DNA of 64,000 nucleotides from Paulownia fortunei. Lineage: Eukaryota; Streptophyta; Magnoliopsida; Lamiales; Paulowniaceae. Below are positions 51,991 to 64,000 of the stretch, one piece after another. A program made the translations under genes and the position numbers. Numbering within the stretch: the stretch's first letter is position 1; each line of letters opens with the position of its first letter. Under the pieces are notes generated by a model. It searched no databases. It was given only the letters and a program-made list of their open reading frames with translations, and was not told the DNA's origin. Location of the stretch: the NCBI GenBank assembly GCA_019321725.1, contig CM033106.1:29252118-29316117 (forward strand), read 5' to 3'.

Positions 51991-52078
51991 ATGTGCTAAC
52001 GACTTGATGAGTTTATGGCACAATTAGAATCTGACAGGCCACAGATTATGCCAGCAACTCATCATGTCGTTGGCACAT
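51991..52078. repeat. 88-nt near-perfect hairpin
   Basis: Arms 51991-52019 and 52050-52078 are complementary at 25 of 29 positions (ATGTGCTAACGAC...; the opposite arm reversed reads ATGTGCCAACGAC...). The loop contains a further short inverted pair, AATCTG...CAGATT. It lies in a spacer with no gene nearby. It could be a tiny MITE or a small-RNA precursor. Confidence 0.85.
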
Positions 52079-54454
52079 CAATGGCAAACTTTTTCCGAAA
52101 AATTTATTAAAAAAAATATATAAAGTGTATTGCTTACAAAAAACTCATTCAACAACTCCCTCATTTCTCACAAAAAATTATAATTATGTACATCAGTCGT
52201 CGTCACAATATCTTTGATCTCCTTTGGATGTTAAGAATAATATCTAGGCAGGAATTTTTCCCAAGTGTGTTGACCCATGCATTCATAAAAATTCTGCAAT
52301 TTCTACCTCGACTTGCAGTAGATGATAGTTATTTTATGTCCTAATATATAACCCTAAAAACATACATATACTCAACTCAATTTATGTAGCTGCCTATTGA
52401 AACCCTTAATACTCATGAATCTTGGAGTGAACATTGAGCTATAGTTCAATTTATGTATAGTAATTCTGATAGAGATGGGAGTAGAGAACCATTGTTTTAA
52501 GGGGAGGAGGGCGGCTGGTGTGCCGCAGCGGCGGGGCTGGGCCGTTTGTGTGGTGGGTTGGGGTGTTTCTGTCCCTTCCTCTGCTTCCACACGAGCGTCT
52601 TGTCATTCCACCTCTTCCATCCAGTTGTCCTCTTCCCCTTTTATTAATACTAATAAATTTAGTAATATTAATAGTTTGTACTGTGCATTTGAATTTTGCT
52701 TTTTTTTTCCCCTGAATCTTTCTTCCTTGATTTGCCTAAAAATAGATGAGCTCCCATGTTTCTTATCATCTCTATTTCTTTTATACATACTGGTAAACTA
52801 CTTTATTATATGTAATATGATGGATAAGGCTTAAAGATAGTATTGTCCTTAAAAATTAATAAAATAAAAAATAGGACTAGACCAACTTATAAAGATGTGG
52901 GTCACGATCCGATCTAACCTAATAACAAATATTATTGATCTTCTGACAACCACGCACTTAATAAGATGGCACATGGAGATACATGTTCTAATAAGAATAA
53001 TCATACGTGTATAGTTAAGTTATAAATAATCACCAACTACTATTTATTATGTAATTTTTGACATTTTCACTTATTTCACTTATTAATTTATAGCGATGTA
53101 GATTTTGATTAAATTAAAACTTTGCACAATTTTAGTTGGGAGCTGCCCCAATTAACATGACGTGTGCTCATTTTATGAACTCGAATCATTTTAACTCGCT
53201 AGATAAAAAGTCTATATCCTAAAGTAATACATCCAGAGGAGGTACCAATCTGTATTGAGATTAGCTCTTAATTAAGTTTATTACTTTATAGGGGAAACAT
53301 CAACCTCCCTTCCTCACCATCATCCTTTTTGAGCACGAGATTACACTTGAATTTTTTCTACTACTGTTGCAGATGTTGTCTGGGCGGATGTTTTTCTCGC
53401 ACAAAGAGTTTAACATGTGACAATCTTCATTGGCATTGTGTGTTTTAATTGGGAACAATGAAATCGAGAACAGATTTCTTGAATGTCTTGTCGGAAAACA
53501 TAGACATCAAACAAAAGAAGTTTGAATAATCATCGAAAAGAGATTATATATATTTGCATTTAAAGCCACTTACGTTTAAATAGGAAACAATTCCTAACAA
53601 AACAAGACATGACCTGTGAAACTTTAATCGATCGAATTAAGAATTAAGAATTAAGAATCATAAATGTTGTTCTTTTTTTTTAATTATTATTTCTCATGTA
53701 CTAAGATCACTAACGTGCTTGCATCTAATTATTCTCACATTGCATTTTTACTGTATAATGTCTCCCAAAAAAATTCTACAATAAGAAAGCTTATATGCTT
53801 CACAAATTTGTATTGTTGAATGTCCTTTAGCCTTTGTTCTCTCCCACGTCTGGAATGACGTGTGACACATCAGTATTTAAGACATGTACCATACTGTTGT
53901 TATGATGTGTCCCCTTTAACCAAGGGCAGTATTAGAATTTGAATTACCTACATAAAAAGAATGAATCCAAAGGCTACACAACAATGTTTGTGTTAAGAGA
54001 TCTCCATTTCGTAAAAATGGTGTTAGAGCCCTTTGTTTTTTGTTGCAATGACTTAGGTACTCTTCAAACTTGACTGGGCGTATAAGGTTTTAGTCAAACG
54101 TTATTGGGCAATACAAATTCGAATACGATTTTTTATTATAAATTTTATTGTATTGTATTAATTTTTTATACATGTAAAATTATATACCTAAACTATAATT
54201 GTAGCGACAATTATTATAACGTAATAAAAAAGTATAATAGTACAATAGAACATTGGAATTTCATGCTTCGTTAGTTTTATAATATCTTTTGAAGCCTAAT
54301 CCAATAGTAATCATGATAGAATCAAGACGAAGACAACTTGTAGTCAAACTTTTGTCAAGACAGATAATGAAGTTGTCTGCCAGGGTAGAACCGATGGTGA
54401 GGAATTTTTCTTGCTTATTTTAAGGAATCCTTTCTTCTTAAAGCTAATACTCTA

Positions 54455-54458
<4 letters not shown>

Positions 54459-54488
<30 letters not shown>
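54459..54488. repeat. (AT)15 microsatellite
   Basis: An uninterrupted AT dinucleotide run in the spacer. Confidence 0.9.
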
Positions 54489-54490
<2 letters not shown>

Positions 54491-57400
54491 TTATAGTACA
54501 TAAATAAATAAAGTTGTAAAGAGGAGTATAAACACAGACATGCATGAACAAAAATAGTTAATGTAACAGTGGGGATAGGTTCGAAGTAAAGGACTAAAAG
54601 AAAATATTAATTTGGGCCAATGGATTTTGTAGCAGAAAGTCAATAAATATTAAAGAAGAAAAAAGTAGGGAGTGTCTCGGCTTTAGGGTATTTTTCCAAT
54701 CTAAAATGACGTGGCTTGCTCCCAACATGTTCTATTTTGATGTCACGAGAGTTGGCATCTTCCAGTTTGCCTAACTTTAGATTAACAATTCACTAACATA
54801 ATCTTCAACTCCCTTTTTCATCATGCTCAAATTTATTTTATTATTATTATTATTATTTTAGGGGAATTTTTTTTTTTAAAATACTAATTATTTCTCTTAA
54901 CTCCTTCGCTTCATTTCATTAGAACTCATAATCAATAAAATATTAATTTTATTTTAATAATTCGAACTCATAATTAATAAAATAATAATTTTTTTTAAGA
55001 ATAGAATGTAACTCCAACTTTGGGTAAAAAATAATTCTTATTCATCACAAATACATCCTCACTCGCACATTATTTGTCCGGATGTCTTGTTTGATTACAA
55101 ATAAATACTTAGTATTTCTTTAACAACTTCCCTAAGTAGTACTTCAATCCATAATCACAACAAATTTTAATGTTATGAGGTTAATCACTTAGTTTTATGA
55201 TGATTTTTTTATATATATGATATTTTTGTTGAATGTTTCCTAATATAACGTGAATAATATATGAATTACGATTTAAAGACTTAACAAATTAAACTTGAGT
55301 CCCAATTTTTTACCATTTCAAGGATCATGTAACATACGAATTTGATGATAATTGTAAGGCAATTGCTTAAGAAACATCAAACACTTTAATGATGATTTTG
55401 ATTTGAATTATTCAATTCTAATTCTCAAGGACCAAATCAAAAGTGAAACCAAATGATAGGGATTAAATTGATATTTGAATAATTTATTTTCTTTGAATAG
55501 GACGGTATTTTTGTAAGTTAACATAAAAAAAAAAAAATGGCATTTTGCTCAAAAATTGAAATAGAAAAGTCGCCAGATGAATGAAATTAATCAAATTTAA
55601 AAAGTGTGTGACAATTTTGCCAATGAAATAAAAAACTTTATAACAAAAATGATATTTTTCCCAAAGAATAATCTTTTGTAGGGAACACGGTTCTCGAAAA
55701 TGATCGATTTAAGGGGGTAAAGAAAGCCCACCTTTGATTAAATTGTACACTACCCTAACTTCTAATATAGTTTAATAAAGGATTAGGGTAGGCCAAAAAT
55801 TAAACTTTTCTTCCTTTTTTTTTCCCTTTTTTCCCTACTTTAGAGTTACTTTCCATGGTTTAAGAATCATAATTATTCCTCTAATTATTTTTAAGGAATT
55901 CCCATTGGAGGATTAGTGTGTAAAGGAAGTAAAGCCTTGATTGGGTCGTGGATTCGCCCCCACTATATCATCAATATATATAAACATGTAAAAATTTCTT
56001 ATGGTCCGATTGTCAAATAATTGAGTCCACTTTGAACATTGCAGTTGTGACAATAAATGAAGTTATTTCTGCATTAATATATAGTAAAATTTAATTAACA
56101 TGGTCTATTGACGTGACGTTTTCAAAATTTTTGATTGAATTTTTGGTTAGATTTGTATATCATTTTGTGGTATATATTTGATGGGCTAAGGCAGATGAAT
56201 TTGTGGCGTGTCGCTTTTATTCAACTTCAACTAAGGAAAAAAGTTGGTTTGGAGGGTGTTTAAATAAATTTATTTTAAACATATTAAATGCTCTTAATTA
56301 TATCTTATAAAATATTTTAAAGGTTATGAAATACATTTATTTTAAAAAGTAACTATTTCGATATTTTTTGTAATTAATATGTTCCCTCTCTTGGTTTTTT
56401 TGTTCATTCATGTAACAAAATATGTTCGAATAGAATAAAGAATAAAAAAACACTAACAAATTCTTGCACATGAAAATGTAGCAGCTTCTCAAACTTCCTT
56501 TGTTTAAGAAAACTATATATCCAAAATGAATTTTTTCTGACGATCTATTCTCAAATAAACAAAATAGTAAAAAAAAAAAAAAAAAAAAAGGAAACATAAA
56601 ATAAAAGATTAATTTAAATAGGAAAATAAATAAATGAAGGTGTTCACATGCGTGAGTTGCAATTGATGGAGTCAAAGTAGAAACGATGGGGAAAACCGAA
56701 ATGAGTGGATCTGTATTCACAAGTCAAGGATGAGTGCTGCAACCAAACCAAGCATGCGCACTTTCACACAAAATCTACGCAACAACCACTCAAACCAATA
56801 AATTTTATTTAAATAAATAAATAAAAATTATATACATATTTAATATTAATTGTTATGATTGTTTAGATTTTATTTGATTTTTTATGAGTTGAGACTTCTA
56901 AGATTTTACTTATTTTTGAATTTTACTCTACATATAGATTCTCTGCATGCGATGTTTTGGCCCACGTTTGATTCGTATAATAATTGTTGTGTATTTTAGT
57001 CTTTAAAAAATTAAATAGAGAAAATTTGCATTCTGATATACTTCCTTGTTTCTTAATTATATTTATAAACCTCCATAATGACATGATCTATTTCTGTTGA
57101 ACAATTACCTAAAACTGCTTAAGAGAGTAACGTATCGAAAATGGAGTAATATTTCTTATACAACTTCTTCATTTTTTCTATTTTTTATTTATTTATTGTT
57201 TGGTCGAAACAATGTAAGTGGTAAATAAAATTAAATTTAAGTTGATGACTTCAGGTACAAATTGAATAACAACTCTCAGAATAAGCAATCCTTTCTCATT
57301 CAGGATAAATTTTAACCTCCTGAGACTGGATTTTTTTAAATAATAATTAAAGAGATATTTTCAGTTATATGAATGTCAATTTAATTATTTTTGAAGGATA

Positions 57401-57853
57401 AAATTTTAAATTTAAATAAATTTATACATAAATTTTTTATTTATATAGACTTGGTGGCCCTCACCTCCCTCCATCCTAATGCAACTTTTATTTAAATTAA
57501 CAAGTACTCCAACAAAAATCCACTTTTTTGTTTTCGCTTTTACAATTATTACTATTTCATTATGACTATCATCGACACAAAAACTTTATTAAATTCTCTA
57601 CATATGCACTAAAACAAGTTTATGTACCTATTTTTATATTCCATAATAAGCTAATTTCTCGTTATCAAAAGGCTACGGGTTGAGGATTAAATTACGTTGA
57701 TGCTTTGTTTGTTCTAAATATGAACACACCACATTGACACTCTGCAATTTTGCCCAAGTTGGAACATCATTTAGTCCCCCCCTTTTTGTTTTCACTGCAT
57801 TATTATAAAATAAAGGCAATAGACCCTTACCTTAAAGCAAACAAGTAAAATGG

Positions 57854-57855
<2 letters not shown>

Positions 57856-57898
<43 letters not shown>
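57856..57898. repeat. (TC)21 microsatellite
   Basis: An uninterrupted TC run of about 43 bp followed by a short AT run. Pyrimidine tracts of this type often mark plant promoters, but I see no gene starting after it. Confidence 0.9.
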
Positions 57899-57900
<2 letters not shown>

Positions 57901-58870
57901 GTATATATATATATGAAAAAATACAAGGTTAAAAGATTGGAATATTCTCTCTATTTATTTTGCTATATATCACGGGTGATGACATATTCCCGGCGCTGAT
58001 TCCCCTACCAAAAGTGGGATTAGGTACTTTAATTGTTAATCCTTAGTTTTGGTTCAATTAAGGAAGCAATTAGTTTCGATAAGTGTGCTTAATTTTGAAG
58101 GGTTAAATTGAGTTTGCTGCAGGTTTGACATGTTATCTACCTTGAAATTCAAACTTTTTCAGTGATGCAGAGCCCTTGAGCCCTGCGCTTTCTAATTATT
58201 AAATCCTTGATTTTCTTTTTCTTAATTGATTTACTTAATTTAATTAATCTTATCTTAATCTGACGTTGTCTTGGAGCTTTTTGGAAATGTACAATTTGCT
58301 TTGCTCGTTTAAGATTGGAGATGTATCGGGTCGGATCCAAATACTTTGATGGGCTTAAAACGACTGCCTAGACTTACCAATTAAGGCCCTTACCTAAAGC
58401 CCAATATCAGAAGCCACTATCCTTGGACATACAACACAATAAAATGAAATAAAATAAAGCTGAAAAGATTGTATGTGGAAGTTTATCAAGTCTGTTTTGC
58501 TTTTTCTTGCGTTTTTCAAATACCTAACCTTTATCTGCTTCGATATGTCGTTTGCTGATCCTTGTTCGTTGCCAATATATCGTGAATTCATCTATATAGA
58601 TATATGTGCATATATATTATTGTATTTAGATTTTAAAAATATATTTAAAAAATATGCTTGAGATACACATACTCACGGATAAGGTGCTAACTTATCTGAG
58701 ACCAAAAGGGAAGCGGATTGAGTATTTAGATAGGCACTTGGAGGCCCAATTTGATATTGGGTCTAGACTGCATCAAATCTTAGGTCTCGTACGTACTGAC
58801 GCCTATGATCCAAATAAGAGCATTGTTGGGCTATACATTTTCAAGTGATATTGTGAAATACTCCAATAAT

Positions 58871-59470
58871 AGGAATTAACAGAGGCAGAATTGTGCTTGT
58901 CGATCCAAATGGCTCAACCACAACCTAAGTTTGGAAATTATGCTGCAGGCTGCCATGGCTTGTGTCAGCACTCTGACGCATAGAACACAGTTACAGAGAG
59001 CAAGAATTGCCATAGATATGCTGACGAATATGTAGATCTCATTAAACCAGCTGAAAGCCAGCGCACAACCCCCCAAAAAAAAGAAAACGAAAAGATAAGA
59101 ACAATGCTCATATATCCCGATTAGTTGATCCAAATTGTGGAAGAAAAAAGAAAGCATTCAGTTCCGACAGGAAGATTCGAATTTTGAAGTTGCATGAACC
59201 ACATTACACCAAACTATTTCACTGAGGGACAATGCTCATCTGGCTGCTATTTGCAAGCTCGTGCTTAGAACGAAACTACGTTATCAAGCCGTGTGATCTA
59301 CTTGTATTAACATTTCATCAGTTCTATCAGTAAGACGTCAGACGAAACTTTTAATCAGGACACCAACTACATTAACAGTTCATCAGTCCACTCAGTAAGA
59401 TGCCATATTACACCTTACCTTTCCTTTCAAAAGATCAAACAATGAACGAACAGTGCTAGATGATTGGAAT
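58871..59470 (-). other. Probable 3' UTR of the PLC X-domain gene
   Basis: It lies directly after the stop codon of the PLC X-domain gene on the minus strand and is less AT-rich than the spacer beyond. The polyadenylation site is not certain. A short open frame here on the minus strand has no recognisable domain and is not annotated. Confidence 0.4.
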
Positions 59471-62400
59471 TCACAATGACAGGATTGCCGTAAAAAGTAC
59501 ACTGAACATCCATTGTAATTGAATGGGCCTGCTGTCAAATTTTCCGAAGCTGGTTTCATTTTTGACTGCTGCACTGGGGGCAATACTTGCCTGAGGTAGT
59601 TCACATGCTCCAAAGGTCATATTTTCCTGCATAGTATGATTATAGACTTAAAAAAATAAGGGTTCTGTCGTAATTATGTGCAGTTGTTAAAGCAACATAG
59701 TATATCTCTGGACCAGAAAGTAAGGCTCACAAATAAACAAAGAGCATTGTTAAGTAATATTAAAGAAGAAAATGTCCAAATTGCAAACCTTGCAAGAGGA
59801 TATAGCTTTGCAGCCACAAACTAGTTGACCATTTGCTATATCTACTGCTTCAGGTGCTCCTCCTCCATCACTTCTCTGCAACGTTTACATTGTGAAATGT
59901 TAATGAATACTTGAAAAGATAGAAGATCACCGGGTTTTAATACATTGATATCGTGCGAAGTTTCCTCAACAAACAAAAATACCTTGTAAAAATCGACAGC
60001 AATATAATTAGGCCACCTTCTACCAGCTGCTTGATAGCATGTGTTCATCATGCTAATTAAAGGGGCTGAATTGTGTTTGCAAGCTGTCGCCACATCTGGA
60101 TTATCTGGAAAATAGTTCATTAGAACAAGGGACCTTGATGTTACATTCATTGCAGGTGATTCTGCACGGTTTGGACACGATCCAGCTACCATTCCACCAT
60201 TACCATCTGCAAGTTCAGAATCCCATGAAGTGATGGTTGAAGATTTTTATTCATTACATCACCTAAGATGTCAGTTTTCTAGAGAAGGCTCACATTGATT
60301 TTCTACTAAGTATCTCCATTCATACGCAATTCCTTCTGAAGATTCCTTGGAAGCTTTAGAAGTGAAGACTACTAAACGCTGGTTCTGTCTGACCATATCA
60401 TCAACTGTTGGCCATTCTCCACCATTTTTTGGCATTCGAGCTAATGGAAACCAGAATTTCTTCAACCCAGAGGCATTAAAAACCTTTGTCAAGCCATTAG
60501 GAGATGTAACGTAATCTTCGATGATTATGGTGACTATTTCAGTAGGATTTGCTTCAAGAAACAGTTGGACCTCTTTCAAAACATTTATGGCAGGTTGCTG
60601 GCAAGCAAAATTCAGTAGGTTAGAATCAAATAATACAAGCATATCAAATAGCAGGACAATCATTATTGGATCTGAATGAGTGGACTGGCGTGTACTTTGT
60701 GATGAATGCCCCAGTATACTTATCTAGGATCCAGTAAAGAAAATGTAAATTAATAAAGGGCGTCGTGATACCTAACACCCTTCACATACTTACAAAAGCT
60801 GTGTAGTTGTAGCAGTTTCCCCCAAACGAGTGGCATAACCAGATATCATTGTTGAAGTCATACATATCGAGCATCAACCCTCTGACCCCATTCTGCAATG
60901 CATGTGTCCATAGTAACCATCAAATTATTGTATAATCAATCAAGTACTTATTCTAAGGATAACAGAAAATCACCGAAAACCATCCAGAACACTGAATTGA
61001 TTCCAGTGAACATCATCAGATGCGCATGAAACTGATTTTTCCTATAATGTTATGAGGACAAGCCTAATGCGAAATTCTTAAGCACTGTTTATTATTTTAC
61101 AGGTCATATTATTATCATATGTTGTGCTCAAGTTAACATAATCACAGGAAAACAGAAGATTAAGAAGAATCTGACAGAAATTTTAAGCAATCACATTTAA
61201 TTTCCTGCAGTGGTATGTCAGATTGCAATCATGGACATGGAATAATTTTAGAAATGAAGTTCTCCCCATTCCTAATTTGATCAACTTGATTAGGATTTAT
61301 CAATATTTGTTTTCAACACTTTTCGAGTCAGACCCCATTCACAAAGCATCAGAACTCTAGTGTATTTTAGTTTCAAGCGAAAGTGGGTCCCAAGTTCTAG
61401 GACCCTCGATATTGCTTTAACGTAACCAACTCTTAGATCACAAATCAAGCATGTTTATAAATTTTAGAAGCAAACAGTATTTAGTATTAAACAGTATGTT
61501 GTTTTGCACAAGAAGACTAGGAGTTTATGTTAAAAATTCAGCAACTTTACAACATCCAATAGTATGTTGTTACTCAGCTAAGTGTGTTGATTGTTGGAAG
61601 TGAGGATGGAAATGAAGCTTTTTTCGCTGCCTGTTAAAGATTTGTATGATATAAAACGTATAACACATAAACTCTTGAATAATAAAGATATAAATATTTT
61701 GGCATTCCTCTTACTGAAAATTAATTTTCTAGTGTTCAACTAACCTTGCACTTCAATATTAAGTGTAGTAAGCGTGCAGAATATCCAGGAGAACATCTTA
61801 AAGCTGCCAAAGCAGTCACTCATGAAAAACACTTAAATTTAAACAGTAAAGGTTACCACGCTTGTTCCATTTTTAATAGCCATGTCAGACCATTTGCCAA
61901 CAATTACTAATTTAAATACTAGTCTCGTAGCACTGCCACCCTGTGATACAAGTCATTCTGCAAGAATATTCTGTCTTTGAACTGGTCAAACCTCAATTGT
62001 TTATTGTCAATAAATACAATTAATGATGAGGAATATTTAATCACCCAACAAACATTCACCCATCCTCATTTGAGAAACAGCAAAAACACTCCCAACCACC
62101 CCCAAACCCACTTTTCTGGCGACTGCGCATATTCACATGAACATAATACAGATATGTAAAATACAATATAGAGAATGGAAGAAAACTAAACACTTTACTT
62201 TGAGCTGATTAGTAATGGAGTCCTGCTGATTCTGAGGAGATAAAATTACGCTTCCAGTTGCTGACCTCGCCCCCAATCTAGCAAAGGCATTGTGAGTGGT
62301 TAGCCACGTGTACCGATTAAACGGCAATCCTCTCACCTAAAATTCGATCATATGAAGATTAATCACCCAACAATAATCAAAATGTGAAAATTTTTTAGCT

Positions 62401-63004
62401 CCTTCCACACATAAATATCTTGTCGGTGTGGTTATTTAGTCAACTTAATTATTTTTATCAATTTAAAAAAGTTATTTAAAAAGTGTACCAGAATTTGTAA
62501 GTTTTATAACATCAAAATTCTCATCAAATTCAATACAATATAATAAGTAAATCAAAAGTTTAGACAAATTAACTGCATACTATACCAAATACCCCATTCA
62601 ATTCAAATGTGAATGTGGTACTAAAAAGTTCTACGCACATTTCATACGCGCAGAGATACAAAACTAATGACGAACCTTAGAAAGAGGAATGATAGGCTGA
62701 GTTCGAGTACACCGCGGCCTGACATTACCATTAGCGAGGCAAGTCTCGCAATGCAGCCCTGCGTCACAGTTTTTGTTCGCGATGCACGTTTCTCCTTGCT
62801 GTAACCGTTCAAAAAGCAGATAAAATTGCATCAGTAAACAGAAAAAATGAGATCTACACACATAAATACGAGTTTTCAGAATTTTTTTTGCCCTGAATCG
62901 AGCAAATATAGAAGCAGCAGCATAGAAACAATTACCTTAAGAGCTGAGGAATTACCGAAGACAAAAATCGCGAAGAACAGCATCGAAATATGAAAAATCC
63001 TCAT
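59471..63004 (-). CDS. PI-PLC X domain-containing protein (At5g67130-like, GPI-anchored)
   Basis: Eight coding exons on the minus strand: 63004-62936, 62798-62676, 62336-62199, 60892-60794, 60597-60294, 60206-59983, 59875-59789 and 59626-59471. They total 1,200 nt, or 399 aa. Residues 1-21 form a signal peptide ([16 protein letters not shown] core). A Cys-rich segment follows ([17 protein letters not shown], exon 2). Next is the PLC X domain with both catalytic-type histidines, WLTTHNAFA (H79) and WLCHSFGG (H131). The C-terminus ends in a hydrophobic tail ([13 protein letters not shown]) preceded by a Ser/Asn-rich region, which fits a GPI anchor, so the protein is probably at the outer plasma membrane or wall. 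There is no PLC Y domain, EF-hand or C2 domain, so it is not a classical plant PI-PLC. It resembles the single-X-domain family (Arabidopsis At5g67130), whose substrate is poorly defined. Intron 3 is 1.3 kb. Confidence 0.93.
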
Positions 63005-63240
63005 AAATCCGTACCTGCGCCAAGGAAAATAGTTAATGTTCCCAAAAAAATCCCATAGTTCTATTCCAAACATAATCATACAGAGATATTTACACTATAC
63101 ACACATACAGATACATGAATGCGTGTGTATGTATGTAGAACTGTGAATAATGGATTAATTCTGTTACCGGAATGAAGTGATTCAGATGAGGAAGAGTGAC
63201 GTCTCTCTCGCGCTCTCTCTCTCTCTAAAACGGATTCAAA
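63005..63240 (-). other. 5' leader with intron, PLC X-domain gene
   Basis: On the minus strand, a donor (CCG|GTAACAG) after 63168 and an acceptor (TTGGCGCAG) before 63014 define a likely 153-bp leader intron (63167-63015). A CT-rich tract (GAGAG on the minus strand, about 63203-63228) lies in the upstream leader exon. A TATA-like word (TATAAATAAA on minus, about 63,302-63,311) lies further upstream. Confidence 0.6.
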
Positions 63241-63311
63241 ATTTACGAGTGACTTTTGCAATTTCGGTTACAGGAGAGGAGACTTGAAAGCTGAGTGTGG
63301 GTTTATTTATA

Positions 63312-64000
63312 GAGCAAAACTGTTTAATCCCCGCGCTTAAGCTTTTTAGGAGTGTTTGTGCTTTTAAAATTTATTAAATTTAGAGATTATTAAAAAAATG
63401 GTTAGTGTATGCAAAAAATAAAATAAAATAAAACAAAAAGTGGAAATTAAAAAATATTGAATTAGAGTGTTTGGTAAAAAAATAGTTTCCATTAGCTTTT
63501 CAGTAAAATCACAAAAAAGCCATAAGCATTTTTTGAATATACAAAAATTTTAAGATAAAAATATTAAAATAAACTTTTATATATTTATAAAAATAGCAGA
63601 AGCATTTTAGAGAAATACAAATTACCTCACTCCTGCTTTCAAAATTTTAATTAAATTAAGCAGAATTAGAAGTTGTGATTTGAAAATATTAAAAACTATT
63701 TTTTTAAGTCAGAAGTTAAAAATCACTTTGAAGAATTAGTTGTAAACACTCTCTAAATATCACTCGATTCTAATTTTTCTATTTAAGAATTTTGGGTAAT
63801 TGGAATTTATTTATATAGTTCCAAAACTTAAATATGGATTTAACAAAATATCTATATTTAAATTGCCACAAGATGTAAAATGTCTTCATATTTGGCACAA
63901 CTATCAATGTGTAGTAGACACAAAATTGAAAAAATCTCGTCCAAATCAGTAAATTTAAATTTTTTTTAAATAAAACGATCACTTGTATAATTATGTAGAT
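63312..64000. other. AT-rich sequence at the window end
   Basis: Very AT-rich, probably the distal promoter of the PLC X-domain gene and spacer. I see no gene or repeat with defined ends. Confidence 0.5.

Larger units (their letters stand above)
48942..58870. other. Ten-kilobase gene-poor stretch upstream of the U-box gene
   Basis: The first few hundred bases should be the U-box promoter; an A15 run at about 48,999-49,014 lies in the leader. Elsewhere I see AT-rich spacer with microsatellites, a GC-rich patch (about 52,495-52,560) without a recognisable product, a perfect 18-bp duplication (TACAAAACAACCAATTGT near 50,855 and 50,894), and a striking hairpin (51,991-52,078). No reading frame in it has recognisable domains or supporting splice structure. 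Confidence 0.5.

Noticed and set aside
52475..52834. 119-codon frame over a GC-rich patch
   Set aside because: The composition shifts abruptly inside the frame, both strands are open, and there is no domain. Probably chance.
58654..58848. 64-codon plus-strand frame near the PLC gene 3' end
   Set aside because: No recognisable domain, no promoter or splice context, and it is followed by AT-rich spacer.

Overview
The window is nuclear DNA of a flowering plant, most probably a eudicot. It is AT-rich (my impression is about two thirds A+T), with spliced genes that carry GT-AG introns, long AT-rich spacers, AT/CT/CA microsatellites, and plant-specific families: filament-like plant protein, WSD1-type wax ester synthase, caffeoyl-CoA O-methyltransferase, a bHLH95/ZHOUPI-type factor and a PUB25/26-type U-box protein. 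I see no bacterial, viral or organellar segment, no CRISPR array, and no tRNA or rRNA gene. Nine protein-coding genes are supported. For each spliced gene I chose splice sites by eye; in every case the exons keep one reading frame and the summed length is a multiple of three.

Layout. 0-7 kb: a filament-like plant protein gene (+), 1,021 aa. 7.5-11.4 kb: a WSD1-like wax ester synthase/diacylglycerol acyltransferase gene (-), 460 aa, convergent with the first. Its 2.1 kb first intron holds a long-armed inverted-repeat element. 11.4-17.4 kb: AT-rich spacer with a decayed hAT-like element. 17.5-17.9 kb: intronless ribosomal protein S16 (uS9) gene (-), with telo-box and site II motifs upstream. 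19.3-21.5 kb: five-exon CCoAOMT gene (-), 247 aa, with an AC element upstream. 21.7-26.5 kb: non-coding. 26.5-27.9 kb: ALP1-like domesticated PIF/Harbinger transposase (-) with a degenerate DDE triad. 31.9-37.0 kb: MBR1/2-like RING-H2 ubiquitin ligase (+), 717 aa, whose introns contain a tandem duplication and two transposon remnants. 41.6-44.7 kb: bHLH95/ZHOUPI-like transcription factor (+), 303 aa. 47.7-48.9 kb: intronless PUB25/26-like U-box ARM ubiquitin ligase (-). 49-58.9 kb: gene-poor stretch with one notable 88-nt hairpin. 59.5-63.0 kb: PI-PLC X-domain protein (-), 399 aa, with predicted signal peptide and GPI tail.

The genes do not form a cluster acting in one pathway. Wax ester synthase and CCoAOMT both serve the plant surface or cell wall, and two ubiquitin ligases are present, but the spacing and mixed orientations look like an ordinary chromosome arm. 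I found no undescribed multi-gene system. The most interesting signals are the foldback element in the WSD intron, the loss of catalytic residues in the ALP1-like protein, the hairpin near 52.0 kb, and several small inverted-repeat elements in introns and spacers.
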